DNA of 21,628 nucleotides from the NCBI RefSeq assembly GCF_000281045.1, contig NW_008246082.1, forward strand, positions 293,524 to 315,151. Direction: 5' to 3'. Under the pieces are notes generated by a model. The model saw nothing but the letters and a program-made list of their open reading frames with translations. It was not told the origin of the DNA and did no database searches. The position numbers and the translations under genes were made by a program. This stretch comes from Saprolegnia diclina VS20 (taxonomy: Eukaryota; Oomycota; Saprolegniomycetes; Saprolegniales; Saprolegniaceae). The stretch's first letter is position 1, and every line of letters begins with the position of its first letter. Shown one piece after another: positions 1 to 9,433 of the stretch.

Positions 1-3000
1 GAGGATTCTAATGACCGGTGACAAACAAACGCTACCGCCCAGCCAGCACTCCAGTTGTGCAGGCGCCCTCCGTAGAGGGGCGCTGCTACCGTAATGACAT
101 TGTGTCTGTGGCTTCCTTTATTGTGGCGCTAGCGGGCAGCAGCATTGCTGCCGCAGGGATTGAACGATGGCTTTCGGTGCCATTGGGTAGCACGTCCACC
201 GTCAGTAGTGTCACTGTGTCGCAACCGTGTTTGCATTGTGTTTCGTTTTGAAGCGACCTTGCTGCCAAAACAGGGGTGAACGACAGAGCTCCCAACGCTG
301 TCTTGACAAGAACGCTACCAGGGACTCCGCCGTACTAGGTCGTTGCCGACAATTGCGTCAACATTTATCGTGCCCAGTTGATGCCGCCACCGTCGATATA
401 AACGATCGGTGACGTGCTCCACCGTCTTGAGCAGAGTCGTTCCCTAGTGTTTCGTTGCGCGCAAATGGTGGTCAGCAGTGCGTGGTGGTGCACGTGTTGG
501 AGTTTCGACGAGACTTGGAGGAGAGCATGACCGGAAACATCGCTCACGAATGGGTGGCGATACGCAAATTCGCTATCCTATCGGGTCTGTACCCGCCTAG
601 TATGTATCGTTCCTCCGTTTATGGAATATGAAGCGCCCTGTTGTCCTACGCGTGCTCACAAAAAAACTTGTTTCAGCCTGGAATCGCACATGGGAACGAG
701 CACTATGATAGCAGAAACCAAACTGCACGCGACACACGTGTGTCTACGATGACGAGAATGCGAAACCGTGGTTGTCCAGAACCACCAGGATGGTTCTATC
801 ACCAATGTAGTGAAGACAGGGACACCATGGCAGTGATGTCCTTGCTGCAGCCGAAGCAGGAATAATATTTTCCGCCGTCAGAGGACAGTAGGTCGGCGAC
901 GTGTGCCGTACTCATCTGACACATCTCACTAGAAGGACGAGCGGACACCGGGAGCTGCCTGAGGTATTGCAGCACAGATTGCACTCCAGTCCTTTCAGTC
1001 ACTGTCCTTTCTACGTCTGAGTTCGTGCAAGGGCTTCGACACGACGTTTACGTCGACGTTTGTGACGACATACTGTACTAAGATCGAAACGTGACGTCGC
1101 GACTCGAGATGCGCCGTCCGACGTGTGAATGCATCAAACACTTCGCCTCCACAAGTCGAGGTTCGGGCGCGACGATCCTTTTCGACGCCTAGCATCAAAG
1201 GCCCACAATAATTTTAATCCTTGCTATTATTCTTATCAGGGCGTACGTTATTACGTGATTTACCCTTTGGTTTTGGCTTCGGTGCACGGTGCTCGATGCT
1301 CCTGTTGGTTCGACGTTGTTCTGATGTTGACACTTTGTGTTATGCTCATGCACGTGACGCCACTGTCCAGCCGCGGCGTGTGTCCTTGCTAGTATTCTAT
1401 AGAGACAGGTTATACATCGATCTCACGTACTGGTCGTATTCCTAGTCCACGGTGCAGTGGCTTGCACCGGTGCTGTCAACATTTACGTGGGTTATGGAGA
1501 ATGGGGTAGGGTAATGCGTACCGTTTACAGTACAATATTATACGTAACCTTCGGACGATCGTGGGCGCTATCGTGGGTGATGAGTCTTTTAGCAGTGCGT
1601 GTACCCGAGAGCTGAACTAGTATTCGCTATTTAATGATACCCGCAACACAGGAATGCACTCACGCCAAGCTTGTGCGTCACCACCCGTTGTCGTAAATCG
1701 TCGTACGTTCAAGCGTTGTGGAGTCTTGGTGAGCACGTTACTACAATTCTGCATGCGTGAACTAAAAGCGCAAACATTGCGACCGTCGGTGGTGGGTGTG
1801 GTGCCAGTCACAGCGGTGAAAATCGAAGACGCCAATACCAATCATTCGACGTATCTTCGATGTTTCGTTGAAAACGTCAAGCCACTTCATGGAACGAACC
1901 CATTCGCGCATGCTTCTCTTGGATAGTTGGGCGCGCGCCCAGAGTGGCGGAGAGATCCATGCGACTGGAGGCAGAGAAGAGGAGGATAGCATGGGAGGCG
2001 TGGGAGGATGCTGACGTCCCTGTAAAGGCCTTCACGGCGTTCCATAAATGCTGACTACGCCATACAAAGGCCCAGGTTACTTCAAGTAGCTGCCGTTCGG
2101 GCGGAAGAAGAAGAGTCGTTTTTCCACCGATTTTGCGCGATCACCCACACACAGCCGAGCGTGTAATCACGGGTGGGACCATGTGGACACGGGCCTGACA
2201 AGCACCACCCATGATGCTACGGAGGCCAGAATCAACAAGAAGGGACCGCCTAGCACCCCCGTACGTGAAGGCTGTAGACTGGAGCCAGCGTACTCGATCG
2301 ACGTACGGCGCTGATATTTCAGAGCCGCTTAACCGTACGCTGTGCACCGTACGTACGCGCATGCGACACGTCTTCGAACTTCGATGCCACTGGGCGCGGT
2401 TTACAAATGCCAAGTGACAAGCCAACAAGGAACTTCCTTCCTCCAGCGTTCTTCTGGATGACTCAATGGCTTCGAACTTCGAACCATCTGAGTCCCAGCA
2501 ATGGACAAACCCCCATTTACCTTCGCACGGGGTTTGTTTAACGCGTTTACCGTCCCCTTGTAACGATGCTTCAGACGCTTGAAGTAGAAGACGGCGACGT
2601 GGCAGAGGCAGAGTTTGCAGCCGCTTGGGAACTATGTGCACTGTGCATTTCGGGGCAGCAAGCAATCATACGCAATGTAGTGAGACTGATATGGTGGTCG
2701 TTGCTGGTCTCTGCACGACCTTGTTCGATATAAGTATACGTACACGCCTGTAGTACCCTGTAGTACGGTATTTGGGATCTACACTACGTTCTTAGCGCTT
2801 GAAATCGTGTCTATGACGAGCGGAATCTGCGCGGTGGGCTTTTCTGTTAGACCGGTAAACAAACCGCGTTTAAACCACGTCGTGTCGCAGCATGGGTGCA
2901 AGGTGGGATGCGAGGAAGGTGGATGGAACCTACGTCTTCCCGCCGCCGTGCATGGCGAAATCATCGCTACTTCTGCGCCAATGGACGCCTCTGACCACTA

Positions 3001-3347
3001 GCGCCCATGTGGTGTCTCTCTCGCTCTCTCCACTTCCCACTCGTTAGAAGAGCTACACGCCTCGGTACTAGTGTACTCGGTGATCCGACGAGTAGAATTC
3101 AACGCCATTCCGGTGGCTTGCTCGTGTCCTAACACGCCCAGGCGACGATTACTCTTGGGCTCCAATCGTCCCACTGTGTCGGCAGGGTTTGCCCCAAGGC
3201 GCCGTCGGGACATCCGGATACCGGTGGTGTCGCACTAGGCTGGAATAAGGCAATACCGGATACGGGTGTGTGATTACGGGGGATTGGGATATACCGACTT
3301 GCAGCCATCACGGTTATATGTGCTTCTTCGGCGAAATATCCCAGTTG
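1..3347. other. Long spacer without a recognisable gene
   Basis: I see no credible gene on either strand in this stretch. Open frames are short, begin at non-ATG codons or have no protein-like composition. The GC-rich, third-position-biased look of the exons further right is absent. No chain of frames can be joined by the short GT...TAG introns seen elsewhere. Small features noted: a 13-bp direct repeat (2372-2384 and 2470-2482), a tandem pair of CTGTAGTAC around 2750-2766, a CT-rich tract near 3014-3031, and a CCAAT pentamer at 3162-3166, about 205 bp upstream of the next gene. It could be decayed mobile-element sequence, but no terminal repeat or coding remnant supports that. Confidence 0.6.
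2372..2482. repeat. 13-bp direct repeat pair
   Basis: The 13-mer CTTCGAACTTCGA occurs at 2372-2384 and again, exactly, at 2470-2482, 98 bp apart. The motif also contains an internal TTCGAA palindrome and a CTTCGA duplication. The function is unknown. It lies in the gene-free spacer and may be only local sequence history. Confidence 0.5.
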
Positions 3348-3354
3348 CCATTTT
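3348..3354 (+). promoter_or_regulatory. Candidate oomycete-type initiator (Inr)
   Basis: CCATTTT at 3348-3354 fits the oomycete initiator core YCAYTYY. The putative start of transcription would be A3350, giving a leader of only about 21 nt before the ATG at 3371. Short leaders of this kind are typical of oomycete genes. This is a pattern match only. It favours 3371 as the start over the longer frame that opens further upstream. Confidence 0.4.
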
Positions 3355-3370
3355 GCAGGTTGTCGGACGC

Positions 3371-4180
3371 ATGGTCGCGCAGTCGTGCAGTGTCGTCGCG
3401 CCGGCGCCGGACGTCGTCCTTACGCTCACCGACCTCGAGCTATCGAGCCCGCCGGCCGCGTGTGGCCGGTCCATCGCGCAGCAGCGCCAGTACTTTGTCC
3501 GCCTTCTCTGCCGCGAAGTGCTCAAAGTGCACACGCTCCTCCGCGCGCCGTTCGAGAAGCGCACGGTCATCGACACGTGCCGGTCCGTCGAAGAGAGCCT
3601 CTTCGCCGCCAACGCCGATTCCTTTGACGCGTACGTGCGCCACATGCGCACGCGTGTCCAGCTCATCGCCAAGAAGGGCTGCGCGCTCGTGCGCCAGACA
3701 AGCGACGACGACGTAGTGCAAGCGCCGACCGAGCCGACGAATGCAGCGCCGGCCACCACGACGCATGAAGAGACAGCCGCCGCGTTCCAGCAAGCGCAGC
3801 TGCGGTATACCGTGGGCGCGGCGTGGATAAAGAACCAACGCAAGCGGGCGCGCTTCCGCTGGAGTCTGGCAAGCCCGGCCGAAGACGCGCACGTCGACGC
3901 CGTCATGGCCTCGGCCCGCGCCGAAGTGCTCGCCTCGCTCCGCACCATGTATGCCGAACCCCTCGCTCTGTACGAGGCGCAGCTGCGCTCGTCGCTCGCG
4001 GTCCAACACCGGGACTGGGTCGCCTACGATCTGAGTGTTGTCCAGTCGCTCCGGGACGCGCTTCGCCCCGACGCCGAGACGGACGCCGAGATGTCGACGC
4101 TCCACACTCAGATCCAGCGCCTCCTCAAAGAGAAGGCGCTCTTCGACTACATGTGGGCCATGGAAATGGCGTCCACTTGA
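3371..4180 (+). CDS. Hypothetical single-exon protein, 269 aa
   Basis: An uninterrupted GC-rich reading frame with strong third-position bias ends at a TGA at 4178-4180. I chose the ATG at 3371 (MVAQSCSVV...). The frame is open upstream to 3266, but that part has a poorer composition and an initiator-like motif lies 20 bp before 3371. The protein looks soluble and mostly helical. I see no signal peptide, membrane segment or known catalytic motif. A low-complexity linker rich in A, T, P and E falls at about residues 118-138. It is followed by a basic stretch (NQRKRARFRW, about residues 155-164) and a helical C-terminal half, with a probable short coiled coil (STLHTQIQRLLKEKALF) near the end. 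I do not recognise the family. Its nearest neighbour is vigilin, 900 bp downstream on the same strand, with no sign of a functional link. Confidence 0.75.
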   Translation: MVAQSCSVVAPAPDVVLTLTDLELSSPPAACGRSIAQQRQYFVRLLCREVLKVHTLLRAPFEKRTVIDTCRSVEESLFAANADSFDAYVRHMRTRVQLIAKKGCALVRQTSDDDVVQAPTEPTNAAPATTTHEETAAAFQQAQLRYTVGAAWIKNQRKRARFRWSLASPAEDAHVDAVMASARAEVLASLRTMYAEPLALYEAQLRSSLAVQHRDWVAYDLSVVQSLRDALRPDAETDAEMSTLHTQIQRLLKEKALFDYMWAMEMAST

Positions 4181-5081
4181 TTATTTAACACCGCCGCAGT
4201 AGTAGGCCGCTCTCCCGTACGAATATAGCACGCATAGTTAATATAAAGAGCGCCACTTCTAGTTGAAGTACACCGTGTCTCCACGTGGCTCTTTGTCGTC
4301 CTCGCGTCGACTCGACTGCCGACTCAGACGCGACCTTCAAGTGGCGCTAATGACGCGGCAGCGTGCCGTGCCCCGGCCGCGCCCCGGCATTCCGATTCCG
4401 CCAAATCCGTGTCGACATGAAATAGTGTACGGCTTGAAGCGGCGCCGATGCAAGCCGATATACGCCGTGTGGCGGCCGCGACAAAAGGCTCGAGTGGGAT
4501 AACGCCGTGGAGCTTTGAGTATTGCACGAGTGCATGGGACGAGCGAGCATCCGAGAGGCGGCGCCCTGTTGCCAGCGACACGCAATATTACACTATATCA
4601 ATACGCGCCTTCAACCTGAATACGCCACGGATATAGTATATACGTTGGACCCACCGCAGAGACGTCACAGGCTCTTGCTCGTTGATCCAGCTCCAGAAAG
4701 GGCGCTCTCCCCTCAAAAGTGGCAAAAAATGCGACGTCAGAGGCGCTTGCCCCCGCGTATCGATATCTGTGGGGTTTTAGACCACGGGGATCGCCGTTTT
4801 GAAGTGCTGTTTCTCTTGGTGGCGTCGATTCAGGATACATTCGAACGATAGACAATTATGTTGTTGGCGCTAGACTACTAGAGCACGCTGCGGATCCTTG
4901 GGGACTCGTATCACACATACGTGGAGCTTGGAGCCTCTTGGCGTCCGTAGAATTGGCACGTGCGTCTCTCTTGTCCCGTGGTTTCGTACACTATTTACAC
5001 TATTTCCGACGCCATGTTGCGACCTCAACTTGGCATCAAATCTTTTTTTTGTCCACAAGTCAATTCGCCTCGGTCCGTACC
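4181..5081. other. Spacer between the hypothetical gene and vigilin
   Basis: Nothing convincing is coded here. Frames reach about 110 codons but lack the exon-like composition of neighbouring genes. The left end holds the 3' flank of the 269-aa gene, including an AT-rich patch around 4181-4190 and TTAATATAAAG near 4237-4247. AT-rich patches (ATATAGTATATA near 4631) lie in the middle. The last about 200 bp form the presumed vigilin promoter and leader, with a T-rich run at 5042-5050 just before a possible initiator. Confidence 0.55.
5060..5066 (+). promoter_or_regulatory. Possible initiator upstream of vigilin
   Basis: TCAATTC at 5060-5066 matches a loose initiator TCANTYY and sits 20 nt upstream of the vigilin ATG at 5082. 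That is the same spacing as the candidate initiator of the gene at 3371. A T9 pyrimidine run at 5042-5050 precedes it. The support is weak and comes from sequence pattern and spacing only. Confidence 0.25.
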
Positions 5082-8000
5082 ATGTCGGGCAAAGGAGGCA
5101 AGGGCAAGACGCCCGCAACGAAGGCTGCCAAGCAGCCAGCTCAAGCTCCCCCTGCTGCACCGGCCAAGGCTGCGTCCAAGGCCGCGCCCAAGCCCGCGTC
5201 GCCCAAGGCCAAGGCGCCGGTCGTGACGCCAGAGCTCGTAGCGCAAAAGAAGGCGCTCCTCGAGAGCCTCTCGACAAGCAAGGTGACGATGGCCCGTGAT
5301 GCCAAGGCTGCGGATGAGGAGCTCGCGAAGCTTCTGAAGACGCCCAAGGCCCGTGTCCAGGGCACGGTCGCGCAGCTCGAAGAGGAAGCCAAGCAGCTCG
5401 AGTTCCGCCGTACGACGACGTCCATGTCGCTCAACGAAGAAAAGCGTGTGCTCAAGGACCTCGAGGCCATCAAGGTCCGGAAGGTCCAAGTCACCGAGTA
5501 CGAGGAGTTCCAAGCGACCGTCCAGACGCTTAAGGACAAGAAGAACGAGCTCTACGATACGCTGCGCGCGACCGAGACGCACGAAAAGCTGCTTCAGGCC
5601 GAGCTCCGCAAGATGCAACTCGCGCTCGAGTTGCATACGACGCTCGACGCGTTCGAAACGATCACGATCTCGGTACCCAAGGACAAGATGGGCATGGTCG
5701 TCGGCAAGAACTACACCAAGCTGCGCCAGTTTGAAGAGACGTACCACGTGCTGCTCGACGTCGAGAACGGTATCCCATTGCTCTCTTCCATTCGTGTATC
5801 CTCATGCATGCGATAGGGACGCAGGAGGTCAAGGCGACGAGCTTGCCGAAGCAAAACGCGCTCGTGCTGGCCGCCATCAACAACATTGCGCTCGCGACGA
5901 CGCAGTCGCTGGCCGTGCATCCGGACGTGCTCAAGCTGCTCATGATCCAGAAAGGTCTCCATCTCAAGGCGCTCGAGGCCAAGTGCGACGTCAAGATCGA
6001 CGTGCAGCGCGCTGAAAACACAATCTCGTTCCAGGCGTCGCCCGAGCGCACAGCGCTGCTCGAAGCGACGCTCAAGTCGCTCAACACCAGCAAGGCGACC
6101 ATCGACCTCCCGACCGACGTGATCCCCAAGCTCATTGGCAAGAAGGGCGAGGTCATCTCCAAGATCATGGAAGAGACCGGCGCGCTCCTCGACATTGACC
6201 GCGTCGTACGTGGCCCTTTCTTTCAATCTATCAGTGTATCAACTACTCACCTAGACCAACTGCGTGCACATTGTTGGCCCGGCCGAGAGCGTCGTCGCCG
6301 CGACCGCCCAGGTGGACGCGATCATCCACGACCAAGCCGCGACCGCCGTCAAGGTCAACGCGTCCGATGTCGCCTTCTTTGGGCGCTGGGATGCGTCGCA
6401 GTTCCCGGCATTTGTCGAGTACCTCATGGGCGACAAGGCGGCCAAGCTCAAGGCGCTGCGCAAGGAGGCTCTGGATATCCGTCTGCAAGTCAACAAGGTA
6501 CACTATCAATGTTTCAAGTGAACCGCACAAATGGCGACTAGAACAAGAACCGGTTTGATGTCGACGGCAACCGCCACCAAATCGAAGCGCTCAAGGGCGC
6601 GATTCAGTCGGCGGTCGCGAGCTTCCTGGAGAACGTGCATACGTTTGATGTGGACGAGCGCTGCTTGAGCCTCATTATCGGCAAGAAGGGCTCCAAGATC
6701 AAGGCGATCGAGGCGGAGAGCGGCGCCAAGGTCGACATTCAAGGCCATACCCTCTACATCCTCGGCGAACCCGACCAGGTACGGCACCACTTGCTACACG
6801 CCGATGCTAAAGCGAGTGCAGATTCAAAAAGCAACGGCCTTGGTGGACGAGATTGTGGCCAAGAGCCAGCGGTCGGTCGTGTACACGTCATCGCACTTGA
6901 CGAGCCTCTTGCTCAACAACAAGCGCGCCAAGCTCAACGAGATTGAAAAGGTGAGTGGCTGCAACGTGCAGCTGCCGCCGGCGCCCGCGGGCGGCAAGGC
7001 CCCGCGCACGAAAGCGACGACGATGGCCATCACGCTCACGGGCACGACGGTACGTCAAGATATCAATGTATCGACTTGATAGATATATGGATGTAGAGTG
7101 CGATTCAGCTCGCGTCGACGGCGCTCGAAGCACTCAACGCCGAGAACAAGGTCGTGTACCTCCCATTGGACAGCGACGAGGTCGCGACCGTGATTGGCAA
7201 GAAGGGCGAGACGATCATGAAGCTGGAGAAGGACACGGGGTGCCGTCTCCGTGTGCTGGACGACGCGTCGGATGGCGAGAGCAGCCGCGAGCTTGAGCTC
7301 ATGGGCAACGCCGACCAAGTGGCGGCGGCGACGGCCGCGCTGGACGGGCTGCTTCGCACGTCGGCGCGCCAGCTCTTGCACTTGGACGAGTTCTCGGTCG
7401 CGTGCCTCATTGGCAAGAAGGGCGAGCGCATCAAGGAAGTGCGCGCGGCGCACCCGAACGTGACGCTCGACACGTTCCAAAAGAGCCAGGTGGTCCGCAT
7501 CCAGGGCAACGACAAGGGCGACGTGGACGCGTGCGCAGCCGCGATTCTGGACCTGCTCCAGAACACGACGGTGTTTGAGACGATCAAGGCCAGCGGGCGC
7601 GGGCGCTTTGACGCCCTCCTTTCGGACCAGACGATCGCGCTGCACCTCGCGGAGCTTGAAGCGCAGGGTGGTGTGAAAGCCAGCGTGCTCGAGAACGGCG
7701 CGCAGGTCAAGCTCCGTGGGTCGCCGCTGGGCATCGCGAAGCTCAAGAGCTTCCTCGACATGCTCGCCGACGAGTCATCGCACTGCGTCGCGTCGATTCC
7801 GTTGTCGTCCAAAGCGCATGCGACGTCGCTGCGCGGGCCGACCGACGATAGCCTCCACGAGAATGTCCTCCAGGTTGTCAAGCAAACCAAGACGGTGATT
7901 CGCATCAAGGCCGACAAGGCGAGCCCGAGTGGCTTTGCCGTCTCGCTCGAAGGCGCGTCACTGGCCAAGGTCCTCGACGCCAAGCTCCGTATCGAGAGCC

Positions 8001-9348
8001 TCCTCCAGTTCTTCTTCCCGTCGCACGTCAAGGTCCTCTCGGGCGTCTCGGCCTCGGCCGTGCCCCGTCTCTTCCAGTCGCTGCCCCTCCTCGGTGCCTA
8101 CCACGTACGTGTCCTCATCACTTTGGTGCTTTCGCTGTAACGGAGGGATGTAGGCGACCTTGTCGCTGGCGTCCAAAGACTCGATCAAGATCATCACTGA
8201 CTCGGAGGCCAACACCAAAACGGTGCACAAGAAGCTCCAGGACATCCTCAAGGCGCATGTAAAGGAATACCATGAGATGACGATTCCTGGGTCGGTGACG
8301 CCCCTTTGTGTCGCAGGTCGCTCACCCTGTGTAGACACCTCGTGCCGCAGCTAGTCGGCAAGAATGGCGAGTCGATCAAGCGCCTCTCGAGTGAAAGCCA
8401 TGCGACACTCAACTTGTCGCCCGCCGACGCCGACGACCCGTGGGCCACCCGGTCCCTCACGATCCACTCGCGCGACGAAGCTAACGTCAAGGCGGCGGTA
8501 CCCTACCTGCCACTTTCGATATAGATCTGATGGCGCGTAGGTGCGGCTTGTCCAAGAGCTCTTGCATGCGTACGAAGCCGAGTGCGCGTCGGTCGTCGTG
8601 CCGCTGACGCTGCTCGACGCGGCAATGGGCCTCAAGCGCCAGAGCCCGAGTGGTGTCTCGTTCAACGTGCAGGAGAAGACGGACCTTTCGGCCACGATTC
8701 AGGTTCACGCCAAGAACGCCAGTGAGCGCGCGTCCACGGTCGCCAAGCTCCAAGAGCTCGTGGCCAATACGACGGTGCTGCAGATTGTCTTGCCGTCCAA
8801 CGACATTGTCGGCTCGCTCATCGGGAAGGGCGGCGCCAACATCAAGACGCTCCAGTCCATGCACCCCGGTCTCTTTCCTATTTCAACGTGACGTTCGTCA
8901 ACTCATACTACGATGCGTAGGGCTCCAGGTTGACATTCGCCGCGCTGAGAAGGACGGTGTCCAGAGCAAGGTGTCGCTCCGCGGCGACAAGGCGGCGGTG
9001 GCGGCCGCGGCCGTTTGGGTCCGCGAGAAGATTGCGTCGATCGTGGCCATGGACGTGGAGAAGCGCACGTTTACCAAGCCCAAGCCCGAGAAGGCGGCGG
9101 CGCCCGTCGACGCGCCAGTGGAAGCGCCAATCGAAACGCCGGCCAAACCGACGCGTCACGTCCCTGTGGGTGCGCCGGCGGCTCTGGACAAGAACGCGCG
9201 TCGCCGCCAGCGCAAGCGCGAAGAGAAGGAGCAGGCGGATGCTGCGGCGGCCAAGGCGGCCAAGGGCGTCCTCTCGCCGCGGGCCCACTACGGCCCCAAG
9301 TCGGACTTTGCGTCCCCCTTCAACTACCTTCCCCCCGGCACCAAGTAG
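5082..9348 (+). CDS. Vigilin/Scp160-type multi-KH RNA-binding protein with N-terminal Bfr1-like coiled coil
   Basis: Ten exons: 5082-5769, 5817-6205, 6255-6497, 6542-6778, 6822-7049, 7097-8104, 8154-8290, 8335-8497, 8541-8868, 8921-9348. They join without a break into 3849 nt (1282 aa, close to the usual vigilin length of about 1200-1300). Residues 1-45 are rich in K, A and P. About residues 90-190 form a charged coiled coil with the segment LEFRRTTTSMSLNEEKRVL at about 106-124, which resembles Bfr1. About 14 consecutive KH units follow from residue 193. Six keep a canonical GxxG loop (GKKG near 335, 486, 628 and 700; GKNG near 985; GKGG near 1125). The first has GKNY and the others are degenerate, as in other vigilins where many KH units lost RNA contacts. 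The tail is basic (KNARRRQRKREEKE). Vigilins bind mRNA, rRNA and tRNA on ER-bound polysomes. The KH identity is certain; intron 1 and the acceptor at 6821 were chosen because they restore KH alignment. Confidence 0.93.
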
Positions 9349-9413
9349 AATGCTTTTTGGAGATGGAGACAACTGCGAGACTGTAGACAGCTGAATGACG
9401 ACAATATCTACGT

Positions 9414-9421
9414 TGTACATA
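9414..9421 (+). promoter_or_regulatory. Candidate Pumilio/PUF-binding element in the vigilin 3' flank
   Basis: TGTACATA fits the PUF consensus UGUANAUA exactly. It lies 66 nt after the vigilin stop codon on the sense strand, before the end of the convergent FPGS gene. A second TGTACA follows at 9423-9428, making a small two-copy palindromic cluster. An 8-mer can occur by chance. It matters only if the vigilin transcript extends this far. Confidence 0.3.
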
Positions 9422-9433
9422 TTGTACACAACA

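Noticed and set aside
2141-2665. A 174-codon open frame on the minus strand in the gene-free spacer
   Set aside because: It begins at TTG, the first ATG is far inside, the composition is not protein-like (many R, S, W and C in no pattern), and the third-position bias of real exons here is missing.
3274-4105. Long minus-strand frames opposite the 269-aa gene
   Set aside because: Two competing antisense frames overlap the same GC-rich exon. Both are R/A-rich without motifs. The plus strand has the initiator-like site and better amino-acid balance.
5804-5816. ATG at 5804 as the start of a second gene downstream of the 5082 frame
   Set aside because: It lies in a 47-bp intron. Joining 5769 to 5817 restores KH1 (DVENG-TQEVKA) with matching phase.
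7105-8031. A 308-codon minus-strand open frame opposite vigilin
   Set aside because: It mirrors the largest vigilin exon, whose GC-rich codons avoid stops on the other strand. Its residues are S/R/A-rich with no domain, while the plus strand gives clear KH units.
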